Below are positions 43,073 through 49,902 of a DNA stretch of 64,000 nt, one piece after another. Under the pieces are notes generated by a model. That model was not told where the DNA came from, ran no database searches, and saw nothing but the letters and a program-made list of their open reading frames with translations. The translations under genes and the position numbers were made by a program. Positions within the stretch are counted from its first letter, which is position 1, and the number at the start of each line of letters is the position of its first letter. Source of the DNA: JADJSS01 sp046329815 (GTDB lineage: Bacteria; Bacteroidota; Bacteroidia; Chitinophagales; JADIYW01); the NCBI GenBank assembly GCA_046329815.1, contig JAXLTY010000001.1:248001-312000 (forward strand), written 5' to 3'.

Positions 43073-43669
43073 TTATTCTGATTGTTTAAAGCCAATTAGT
43101 TGCCGTGGTTCAATTTTTGGATTTAAAAGTTCTTTCAAAGCTGCAAATATCATTTGCATTTCACGTTCATGCTTGTTCAGTTTTTTGTCTTGTTTGGAAA
43201 TTTTATTTTCTAATTGTTCCAGTTTTAATAAAATATCCTTGTTTTCTAAAATCAATTCGCGCATTTTAGTGAATATCCTGATGATTTTGATATTTACTTC
43301 AATAGCAGTATCGCTGCTGAGTACGCTGGATAACATCGCGACGCCTTGCTCTGTGAATGCATACGGTAATTTTCGCAAACCCATTTTTATTTTATTTGGA
43401 TTGGATATCGCAATTTGCGATATCCAATTTTGAGATTTATAACTTGATGTCGCATTTTGCGATATCAAGTTATCTACTTCATTTTGTGTTAGTTGAAACA
43501 TAAAATCCGGCGGAAATCGTTTAATATTACGTTTCACTTGTTCATTTAATCTACCAGTCATCACACCATACATTTCGGCTAAATCTTTATCTAACATTAC
43601 TTTTTTGCCTCTTATAAATAAGATTTTATTGATGACAACATCTTCTGAGATTTCTGTTATTGTTTCCAT
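43073..43669 (-). CDS. ORF6N domain DNA-binding protein
   Basis: A 198-residue paralogue of the protein at 16327-16860. N-terminal ORF6N domain (ILFIRGKKVMLDKDLAEMYG, LNEQVKRNIKRFPPDFMFQL, KLPYAFTEQGVAMLSSVLSS), a coiled coil (LENKDILLKLEQLENKISKQDKKLNKHE) and a short C-terminal segment. Two near-perfect palindromes are embedded in its coding region (43400-43428 and 43439-43473), giving an insert of about 16 residues (SYKSQNWISQIAISNPNK) relative to the first ORF6N protein. It lies 79 bases downstream of a short ssb gene on the same strand. Confidence 0.88.
   Translation of the reverse strand: METITEISEDVVINKILFIRGKKVMLDKDLAEMYGVMTGRLNEQVKRNIKRFPPDFMFQLTQNEVDNLISQNATSSYKSQNWISQIAISNPNKIKMGLRKLPYAFTEQGVAMLSSVLSSDTAIEVNIKIIRIFTKMRELILENKDILLKLEQLENKISKQDKKLNKHEREMQMIFAALKELLNPKIEPRQLIGFKQSE
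43400..43428. repeat. In-frame palindrome 1 in the second ORF6N gene
   Basis: Perfect 14-bp arms, ATTGGATATCGCAA (43400-43413) and TTGCGATATCCAAT (43415-43428), with one central base. The minus-strand frame reads NWISQIAISN. Confidence 0.92.
43439..43473. repeat. In-frame palindrome 2 in the second ORF6N gene
   Basis: Arms ATAACTTGATGTCGCA (43439-43454) and TGCGATATCAAGTTAT (43458-43473), 16 bases with a single mismatch, loop TTT. The minus-strand frame reads DNLISQNATSSY. Confidence 0.92.
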
Positions 43670-43696
43670 TTTTAAAATTTTTAATTATTTGAAAAA

Positions 43697-43723
43697 TTGG
43701 AAGTCACAAATTGCGACTTCCAA
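43697..43723. repeat. Intergenic palindrome of the ORF6N type
   Basis: TTGGAAGTCACAA (43697-43709) and TTGCGACTTCCAA (43711-43723), 13 bases with one mismatch, in the gap between ssb and the ORF6N gene. Read in the same frame as the coding copies it would give WKSQFVTS, although it is not in an open gene. Confidence 0.88.
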
Positions 43724-43748
43724 CCAAACTAATGAATTACACTACACA

Positions 43749-44090
43749 CTAATTAGTTTTCTTTTCTAACAAGATAAATTCATTGGCTACAATATCTGTA
43801 GAATAACGTTTGTTGCCGTCTTTGTCGTTGTATTCATTGTATTTCAGTTTGCCTGTTATAGCTACCTGCATACCTTTATCTAAATACTTTTCAATTGTTT
43901 CCACTTGTTTGCCAAACACAATAACTTTGTGCCATTGTGTATCCTGTTTGCGTTCACCTTTATTATCAGTGTAATAGTCTGATGTTGCTATGTTTAAGAC
44001 TGCCATTTTTTGGTCTTTTCCATACGCTTTAATTTCCGGTTTTTGTCCTAAGTTTCCGATTAACTGAACTTGATTTCTGATTGCTGACAT
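43749..44090 (-). CDS. ssb: Single-stranded DNA-binding protein, short form
   Basis: A 113-residue OB-fold protein: VQLIGNLGQKPEIKAYG, LNIATSDYYTDNKGE, TQWHKVIVFGKQVETIEKYLDKGMQVAITGKL. It ends at EFILLEKKTN and lacks the flexible linker and the acidic tip (DDDLPF-type) that recruits partner proteins in housekeeping SSBs, which are usually 140-180 residues. It may therefore be an accessory SSB. It sits with an ORF6N gene behind a conserved upstream block, which suggests an accessory or mobile origin. Confidence 0.9.
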   Translation of the reverse strand: MSAIRNQVQLIGNLGQKPEIKAYGKDQKMAVLNIATSDYYTDNKGERKQDTQWHKVIVFGKQVETIEKYLDKGMQVAITGKLKYNEYNDKDGNKRYSTDIVANEFILLEKKTN

Positions 44091-44184
44091 TTTTTTACTT
44101 TTTTTATTTGTTTAAAAATCAATTTTTTCGAAAGCATGCATTTTTAGTTTTTCGCGATTTCAGTACTTTCCAACTGCTTGCTTC

Positions 44185-44226
44185 TGCTATTTAGATACAT
44201 GAAGCCGTCAAATTCCATAAATTTTG
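44185..44226 (-). promoter_or_regulatory. Conserved block upstream of the ssb-ORF6N unit
   Basis: On the minus strand TTTATGGAATTTGAC, spacer, TGTATCTAAATAGCA, nearly the same as at 16873-16915 upstream of the other ORF6N gene. It lies about 100 bases before the ssb start. Probably a shared promoter/operator. Confidence 0.55.
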
Positions 44227-44272
44227 GAAAAAATAATTTCAATAAAATTTTAAGTAAATGAAAATCAAATAA

Positions 44273-45022
44273 TTAAGACAAAATATTTTTTATCTTTTTT
44301 TTGTAATCATCATGCAAATGAACATTAAAATGAGTAGAATTGGATAAAGTAATGAACGAATCATTGGGTTTTAAGTGCTGTTTCAGTTTTTCGGCAATTG
44401 AATGTGGAATCAATCGATCTTTTGTTCCGTGAAAAATAGTAATTGGAATTTTTACATTTGGTATATACTCATGATTTGGCAAATATGTTTTTAATTTCGC
44501 CGGCTTTTTTCTTTTTAATAAATGACCGATCAAATCAGGCATGTTGTAATATGGCGTGATCAAAACCAATTCATCTGCTTTTACTTTTGTAGCTAAATGG
44601 GATGCCAATGCAGTTCCGAGTGAGCGGCCAATAATTATTTTCTTTTCGTAATTTATCTTTTTCGAATGTTCATTTTTTAGCGATTCTATATAAACCTGAT
44701 GCACAATTTGATACAAAAATGCTTCATTGATCTTGCCTGTACTTTTTCCATACGTTGGATAATCGAGCAAATAAACATCGTAATGATTTTGCAAAAATTC
44801 GTAACACAACGGAATATGATATTGAATATGCTTCAATGTTCCATGCAGAAAAAAAACAAGACCTTTCGGTTGTTTTGCTTTCAAATGAATGGCATTGATA
44901 GAAAATTTATGATTATCAAATTCCAACTGATGAAAATGTTCATCATATGGAAAATCAGATTTAAACACATGTGTTTTAGGCAAGCGTTTATTTCTGAAAA
45001 GTATAAATTTCTCTAAGATCAT
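44273..45022 (-). CDS. Alpha/beta hydrolase
   Basis: A 249-residue serine hydrolase. PKGLVFFLHGTLKH is the oxyanion strand, IIGRSLGTALASHLA carries the nucleophile Ser, IFHGTKDRLIP the Asp and NSTHFNVHLHDDY the His. The family includes lysophospholipase/esterase-like BAAT and YqiA-type enzymes; substrate unknown. I use the ATG at 45020-45022, because a TTG 14 codons upstream falls within the terminator hairpin of the peroxidase gene. Confidence 0.85.
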   Translation of the reverse strand: MILEKFILFRNKRLPKTHVFKSDFPYDEHFHQLEFDNHKFSINAIHLKAKQPKGLVFFLHGTLKHIQYHIPLCYEFLQNHYDVYLLDYPTYGKSTGKINEAFLYQIVHQVYIESLKNEHSKKINYEKKIIIGRSLGTALASHLATKVKADELVLITPYYNMPDLIGHLLKRKKPAKLKTYLPNHEYIPNVKIPITIFHGTKDRLIPHSIAEKLKQHLKPNDSFITLSNSTHFNVHLHDDYKKKIKNILS

Positions 45023-45034
45023 GTTTCTAAAAAT

Positions 45035-45062
45035 AAAAAAGGGCTTGGATAAATCCAAACCC
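45035..45062 (-). terminator. Terminator after the glutathione peroxidase gene
   Basis: On the minus strand GGGTTTGGAT pairs with ATCCAAGCCC (45041-45062, one wobble), followed by six T residues (45040-45035). Confidence 0.8.
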
Positions 45063-45094
45063 AAACAGATGTTTACGTCCTGACTGGCTTTTTA

Positions 45095-45688
45095 TTATTT
45101 CAACAAGTCGTCTATAGCTTGTAAAAACTCAGCATCGTTTACAGAGGTTCGCGGTGAAATAGAAGTAACCACTTTGCCATCTTTTCCGATAATGAATTTT
45201 TGATAATTCCATTTTACAGGCGCATCTAATACGCCATTTTCTGCTTTGTCTGTTAAGTATTTATACAGCGGTGCCATATTGCTGCCTTTCACAGATATTT
45301 TCTCAAACAACTGAAACGTTACGCCGTAATTTTTAGAACAAAACGTTTTAATTTCTTTATTTTCCAATGGCTCTTGTCCTAAAAAGTTATTTGCCGGAAA
45401 TCCTAAAACTACCACACCTTTATCAGCATATTTTTTGCTGAATGCTTCAATTTCACCTAACTGTGCCACCAAACCACATTCGCTGGCTGTGTTTACAATT
45501 ACCACAATTTTTCCTTTGTACTGGCTTAATGAAATAGGTTTGCCGTCAATATCATTTAATGTAAAATCATAAATTGATTTTGAAGTTGGCGTATTTTCTG
45601 CTTTGGAAGATTCTGCTTTGGCATTGCAACTTGCTGTAAGCATCAGAATTGACATTAAAAGTGCTGTTATTTGATTAATTTTTTTCAT
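45095..45688 (-). CDS. Glutathione peroxidase family lipoprotein
   Basis: A 197-residue thiol peroxidase with a lipoprotein signal (LMSILMLTASC, lipid-modified Cys21). The active site reads VNTASECGLVAQ with the peroxidatic Cys71, FPANNFLGQEP with the conserved Gln and KWNYQKFIIGKDG with Trp and Asn. Cys replaces selenocysteine, so thioredoxin rather than glutathione is the probable reductant. It would reduce lipid or hydrogen peroxides at the membrane in the periplasm. Its own promoter and terminator make it a single-gene unit. Confidence 0.93.
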   Translation of the reverse strand: MKKINQITALLMSILMLTASCNAKAESSKAENTPTSKSIYDFTLNDIDGKPISLSQYKGKIVVIVNTASECGLVAQLGEIEAFSKKYADKGVVVLGFPANNFLGQEPLENKEIKTFCSKNYGVTFQLFEKISVKGSNMAPLYKYLTDKAENGVLDAPVKWNYQKFIIGKDGKVVTSISPRTSVNDAEFLQAIDDLLK

Positions 45689-45745
45689 TTTAGTTTATGT
45701 ATTTATCTGATTTTTTTAACAAAACAATTGCAAAACGTATTAGTT

Positions 45746-45753
45746 CAAATTTA
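45746..45753 (-). promoter_or_regulatory. -7 element of the peroxidase gene
   Basis: TAAATTTG on the minus strand matches TAnnTTTG, 58 bases upstream of the ATG. The -33 element is not obvious. Confidence 0.4.
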
Positions 45754-45935
45754 GTCTAAATAATTGGATTTGTCCGTTTCGGTTGCTTTATTTAATTCAA
45801 AATAAGTATTTGCAAATTTCATTCCAAAAATCATCTTTTACAAAAAACGGTTGTGAATATTAAGAAATCAGCTTGTTTGTTGTACTTTGTGTGAATTTAG
45901 TATGTAGATTGCCTAACTTTTAAAAATCTATAAAA

Positions 45936-46670
45936 ATGAAGGAATACATTAGCAGTGACAAAGAGTTTATGGAATCTAATAATTTAGAAAACAAAAAATA
46001 TCATTTGTTGATTGCTGACAAAGACAAAGCCAGTATCGACAACACGATCAAAGTATTTAAATCAGAGATTTATAAATTTACTGAAATTACCAAATCGAAA
46101 GATTTAATTTCTACCATCAAAAAAGAAAAACCGGATTTGGTTATTTTAGAAGTAAATCTGAACGATGTTGATGGTATTGATATTTGCACGGATCTGCGCG
46201 CCGATTCAGCATTTGCCCGACTACCGATCATTTTTATTTCCAATAACGCTGATGATTTCACGCAAATTGCTGCTTTTGATGCCGGCGCTGATGAATTTAT
46301 TCCGAAAACTTCGCGCTCAAAATTAATCGCAAATCGCGTGAAAGCAGTTTTGCGCAGATGTTACCAAAACGAAGAAACACCGAAAGAAATCAAAAAATTC
46401 GGCAACCTCGAAATCGATGAAGAACAAGTAATGATCTTCAAAAAAGGCGAAGCGCTTAAATTATCTAAAAAAGAATTCCAACTGGTTGTTTTACTGACTT
46501 CTCGTCCGGGAAAAGTCTTTAAAAGAAGCTATATTTTATTAAAAGTTTGGGGCGACGATATCATCGTCGGCGACAGAAATATCGACACGCATATCAAAAA
46601 ACTACGCAAAAAACTCGGCAAGCAGCACATCGAAACGGTTCGTGGTGTTGGATATAAGTTTATTCCTTAA
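45936..46670 (+). CDS. Atypical OmpR/PhoB-type response regulator with Glu at the phosphorylation site
   Basis: A 244-residue protein. Residues about 22-140 form a receiver domain: HLLIADKDKASID (acidic pocket), DLVILEVNLNDVDG, LPIIFISNN and EFIPKTSR with the conserved Lys. The place of the phospho-acceptor Asp is taken by Glu72. Residues about 150-244 are a winged-helix DNA-binding domain (LKLSKKEFQLVVLLTSRPGKVF, DRNIDTHIKKLRKKLGKQHI, VRGVGYKFIP), intact. A Glu at this place often mimics phosphorylated Asp, so the protein may be active without a kinase. No histidine kinase gene is adjacent. Start at the ATG at 45936; another ATG 11 codons on is possible. Confidence 0.9.
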   Translation: MKEYISSDKEFMESNNLENKKYHLLIADKDKASIDNTIKVFKSEIYKFTEITKSKDLISTIKKEKPDLVILEVNLNDVDGIDICTDLRADSAFARLPIIFISNNADDFTQIAAFDAGADEFIPKTSRSKLIANRVKAVLRRCYQNEETPKEIKKFGNLEIDEEQVMIFKKGEALKLSKKEFQLVVLLTSRPGKVFKRSYILLKVWGDDIIVGDRNIDTHIKKLRKKLGKQHIETVRGVGYKFIP

Positions 46671-46732
46671 TATGTCGATGTAAATTTACTTTATCGTAAA
46701 ACGTATCCTGCAAACCAATAAAAAACTTTATG

Positions 46733-46740
46733 TATATTTG
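46733..46740 (+). promoter_or_regulatory. -7 element of the lipoprotein gene
   Basis: TATATTTG fits TAnnTTTG exactly and ends 6 bases before the ATG at 46747, so the transcript would have almost no leader. It also rules out the TTG at 46738 as the start codon. Confidence 0.6.
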
Positions 46741-46746
46741 TTTACG

Positions 46747-47490
46747 ATGTACAAAAGGGTTTTATTTTCGATTTTTACTATTCTAACTATTTTTTCTTGC
46801 CAAAAACAAGCAGATCCTATAGTTTCATACATGGTGAAAACGAAAACTTCTACGCAAACCAATAATACAGAAACTTATTTTTACGATACTCAAAACAGAG
46901 TTGTAAAAATCACGAACAGCAATTTTACTTCTTTTTCTACGTTTGAATATATTGGCGATTCTGTTTTTCAATATGCACACAAAAGCGATTCTACGTTTTA
47001 TCTGAATGCGAAATATTTGTTCAATAATAAAAAACTGCAAACGGAGAGATTGCAGTTATCACCTTGGACATTTAGCAATGAAGAAGAGAAATTTTCATAC
47101 GAAACCAACGATTTCCTGAAAACGTATTTCTACAGCGTTACAGATTATACAACAAACGATACCTTAGCAAATGACGGTACCAATTTCACGCAGCGAAGAG
47201 GCACTGCTTATGGTTTAGCAGGCACCTGGACATTTGCTACTAATTACACGTACTATTCAAATGCAAACACAATTGGTAATGAAAATTTTGGCAAACCGTT
47301 TTTAGGAAAAAGCTCAGCAAATGTTTTAAAATCGGAAACGCAAATTACAGTTAATCATTACACCATTCCGGAAACAACAACCAATTCTGTTATCAATTAC
47401 ACATACGATTTCGATAATTACGGCAGAGTAATTACTCAATATGCAACATCAGATGCATCATCGGTTACAACTACTTATACTTACTATTAA
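46747..47490 (+). CDS. Lipoprotein of unknown function with YD-like repeats
   Basis: A 247-residue exported protein with a lipobox (LFSIFTILTIFSC, lipid-modified Cys18). The mature part is beta-rich with repeated segments such as YFYDTQNRVVKIT and YDFDNYGRVITQY, which resemble the YD/RHS-like repeats of Bacteroidota lipoproteins. No catalytic residues are visible. It is a single gene downstream of the response regulator gene, with its own promoter. Function unknown. Confidence 0.75.
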   Translation: MYKRVLFSIFTILTIFSCQKQADPIVSYMVKTKTSTQTNNTETYFYDTQNRVVKITNSNFTSFSTFEYIGDSVFQYAHKSDSTFYLNAKYLFNNKKLQTERLQLSPWTFSNEEEKFSYETNDFLKTYFYSVTDYTTNDTLANDGTNFTQRRGTAYGLAGTWTFATNYTYYSNANTIGNENFGKPFLGKSSANVLKSETQITVNHYTIPETTTNSVINYTYDFDNYGRVITQYATSDASSVTTTYTYY

Positions 47491-47645
47491 AATTGATAGA
47501 GTTTAACACATTAAACACACTTAATAGTTACTGATTTATCATTTTCTACATTAAGGAAACAGCATTTCTTATAAAAACATCTGAAACATAATCTAAATTT
47601 ACTTAAATAGTACATTTGTTAAAATATAAAAAAATCTTTTTAGAA

Positions 47646-47677
47646 TTTTTTATTATCAAATTAAATAACTATATTTG
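47646..47677 (+). promoter_or_regulatory. Promoter of the GMC oxidoreductase gene
   Basis: TATATTTG (47670-47677) is a perfect -7 element; TTTT at 47646-47649, 20 bases upstream, is a near match to the TTTG -33 box. The rest of the 47491-47708 gap is AT-rich with no gene. Confidence 0.6.
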
Positions 47678-47708
47678 GTTAGCCGTAAACAATTAACCTA
47701 ATTTATTA

Positions 47709-49301
47709 ATGAAAAATTCTATTTCAAGACGAAAGTTTGTAAAACTTTCCGCAATGGCTGGCGTAGCCGCATCTGTTCCAATGGTGGCTTGTAAAAAAGA
47801 ACCCATTTCAGTAAACGACAACACGAACGAGGCCATCGTAATTGGCTCAGGATTTGGTGCATCTGTTTCTGCACTAAGATTAACACAAGCCGGAATAAAA
47901 ACATTGATGCTGGAAATGGGAAAAGAATATGAAGTAAATTCCACCAAGAATGTTTTTACATCAACATTAAGTCCGGATGGAAGATCATTTTGGTTAAAAA
48001 ACAGAACAGAAGCACCTGTCACTACTATTCAATTTAATATTCCTAAATATGTTGGAGTTTTAGACCGAGTAGATTTTCCGACATCGTACATGAAAATATA
48101 CAGAGGCACTTGTTTAGGTGGTGGATCTGTAGTCTATGGCGCGATGTTACCATATGCAAGACCTGAACTTTGGGACGAGTATTTTCCATTTGTAAGTTAT
48201 AACGAAATGACCGGCAAATGGTATCCAAAAGTAAAAAGCATACTCAACTTCAGTCAGGTTCCTGACGATTTGTTGAATTCAAATGTTTACCAGTTTGCAA
48301 GAGTTGGTTTAAAGCAATGCCAAAAAGCAGGCATGGAAAAGGTGATGTTAAATGCCGGTGTTGACTTTAATATTATCAGAGGCGAATTAAACGGAACTCA
48401 AAAAAAATCATCTACTGGCGGTGAATTATTATATGGAAGCAACAACGGTTACAAAAACAGCTTAGATAGAAATTATATTCCGGCTGCAAAAGCAACCGGA
48501 AATCTTACTATTGAAACCTTACATAAGGTGGACAGTATAAAACAATTACCAAACGGAAAATATGAATTGACTGTCTTTAAAATCAATGAACAAGGTGAAA
48601 CCGTACAAATCAAAAATTACACCTGTACACATCTTTTTGTTAATGCAGGCGTTGTTGGCACAATGAATATTTTATTAAAGTCGAAACATACCGGTGGTTT
48701 ACCGAATTTAAGTGATGAAATTGGAAAACATTGGGGAAACAATGGAAATATCATGGCCATGCGTTCTTCCATTAATGAAAATACCGGTGCTCAGCAATGT
48801 ATTGTTCCTGTTACTGCGTATGGAGATTTAAATAATCCGATTACACCTTTATTAGCAGAACAGGCACCTTTTCCTATTGGTATGGAATTGCGTCAATTAC
48901 TAACATTAGCCATTACTAAAAACCCAAATCGTGGTTATTTCAAATACAATCCTGCAACAGATAGTGCAGAATTATTTTTTGAAAAATCTCAAATGGATAT
49001 TTCAAGAGAAGCCATGGGAAATTTTGTGGACAGATTGAATGCTGCAAATGGCGGCGCACTGGAACGCTTCTTTTATTTCAATGGTACCGGATTTGGTGAT
49101 GACTTTACTTATCATCCGCTTGGTGGTGCTGTTTTAGGCATAACCAGTGATTATTTTGGCAGATTAAATGGTTACAAAAACTTATATTGCTTAGACGGTT
49201 CTATGATGCCGGGTTTTTCTGCTTGCGCCAATCCTGCACTTACCATTGCTGCATTAGCAGAACGTGCAATGGAGAAAATCGTAGCTGAAGATTTTACTTA
49301 A
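47709..49301 (+). CDS. Tat-exported GMC oxidoreductase, cholesterol-oxidase-like
   Basis: A 530-residue flavoprotein. The N-terminus has a twin-arginine motif (SRRKFVK, 6-12) and ends its signal in PMVAC (Cys28), so it could be a Tat-exported lipoprotein. The FAD motif is AIVIGSGFGASVSALRL, GTCLGGGSVVYGAML is the GMC signature, and YHPLGGAVLG with NPALTIAALAERAM carries the catalytic His/Asn. The closest well-known relatives are cholesterol oxidases, which oxidise 3-hydroxysteroids, but the substrate in this group is unknown. It has its own promoter and no obvious partner gene. Confidence 0.88.
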   Translation: MKNSISRRKFVKLSAMAGVAASVPMVACKKEPISVNDNTNEAIVIGSGFGASVSALRLTQAGIKTLMLEMGKEYEVNSTKNVFTSTLSPDGRSFWLKNRTEAPVTTIQFNIPKYVGVLDRVDFPTSYMKIYRGTCLGGGSVVYGAMLPYARPELWDEYFPFVSYNEMTGKWYPKVKSILNFSQVPDDLLNSNVYQFARVGLKQCQKAGMEKVMLNAGVDFNIIRGELNGTQKKSSTGGELLYGSNNGYKNSLDRNYIPAAKATGNLTIETLHKVDSIKQLPNGKYELTVFKINEQGETVQIKNYTCTHLFVNAGVVGTMNILLKSKHTGGLPNLSDEIGKHWGNNGNIMAMRSSINENTGAQQCIVPVTAYGDLNNPITPLLAEQAPFPIGMELRQLLTLAITKNPNRGYFKYNPATDSAELFFEKSQMDISREAMGNFVDRLNAANGGALERFFYFNGTGFGDDFTYHPLGGAVLGITSDYFGRLNGYKNLYCLDGSMMPGFSACANPALTIAALAERAMEKIVAEDFT

Positions 49302-49393
49302 ACAATTAAATACAAAAAAATTACCTTTCTCTATTCTTAGTCTATAACATTAAAATCATTTTAGTTTGATTGTGATTTGTAATTGCTAAATAG

Positions 49394-49401
49394 TAAATTT
49401 G
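49394..49401 (+). promoter_or_regulatory. -7 element of the small membrane protein gene
   Basis: TAAATTTG fits TAnnTTTG and lies 12 bases before the ATG at 49414. Confidence 0.5.
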
Positions 49402-49413
49402 AGCAACAAACGC

Positions 49414-49596
49414 ATGAAATTCAAATACCTTACACCTTTGTTGGCATGGTTGATTCCAACCATTATCATTTCTCTGATCATGTTTAAATACGACGCGCCT
49501 CTGACAAACGCACAATACATTGGTTTTACAGCGTTGCTGATTTCTGCTTGTATAACTTACATTACAGGCATTCGTTTGGTGGAAAAAGATAAGTGA
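49414..49596 (+). CDS. Small two-helix membrane protein
   Basis: A 60-residue hydrophobic protein with two membrane helices (YLTPLLAWLIPTIIISLIMF and YIGFTALLISACITYITGI) and a charged C-terminus. It has a good -7 promoter box just upstream, which also favours the ATG at 49414 over a TTG at 49399. No family recognised; it may be a small accessory membrane protein. Confidence 0.6.
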   Translation: MKFKYLTPLLAWLIPTIIISLIMFKYDAPLTNAQYIGFTALLISACITYITGIRLVEKDK

Positions 49597-49659
49597 TTCT
49601 TGCTAAACAAATTCTCTTTTATAAACATCGTTTGATATTTAGTAAAACATTGTTTGAAT

Positions 49660-49805
49660 AATGATGATAAAATTTATCACTAATAGTGATAAAAACTTAG
49701 AGTAACAATGATAAAATTCATAACTAATAGTGATAAAAACTAAGACTAACAATGATAAGAAATATCACTATCTGTGATAAAAATTCATACTATCTATCAC
49801 ATAAA
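49660..49805. repeat. Three tandem ~44-bp repeats, each with a TATCAC-GTGATA palindrome
   Basis: In the 306-base gap before thrS, three units follow head to tail: 49660-49706, 49707-49750 and 49751-49794, then a partial one. Each begins AATGAT(GAT)AA and holds a palindrome around TATCACTAATAGTGATA (19 bp at 49674-49692; diverged copies at 49718-49736 and 49762-49780). They look like operator or hairpin sites. There is no coding region in the gap. Confidence 0.8.
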
Positions 49806-49862
49806 TCTTTAAAACAGCTAATCTGAAAGATGCTTCGTTAACGATTAATTGAAAACAACACA

Positions 49863-49894
49863 TTTCAATTTTCAACTTGTAAACCGTATTTTTG
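49863..49894 (+). promoter_or_regulatory. Promoter of thrS, nearly leaderless
   Basis: TTTC (49863-49866) and TATTTTTG (49887-49894), 20 bases apart, match the Bacteroidota -33/-7 pattern. The thrS ATG at 49903 lies 8 bases after the -7 box. The box falls within the longer reading frame that begins with TTG at 49849, so that start is not used. Confidence 0.65.
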
Positions 49895-49902
49895 CACAAA
49901 TT

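Noticed and set aside
49660..49805. Regular ~44-bp repeats resembling a small CRISPR array
   Set aside because: The units are contiguous with no unique spacers, differ from each other, and no cas genes are near.
49849..49902. TTG start giving an 18-residue extension of threonyl-tRNA synthetase
   Set aside because: The promoter -7 box lies within the extension, and the TGS domain starts normally at the ATG at 49903.
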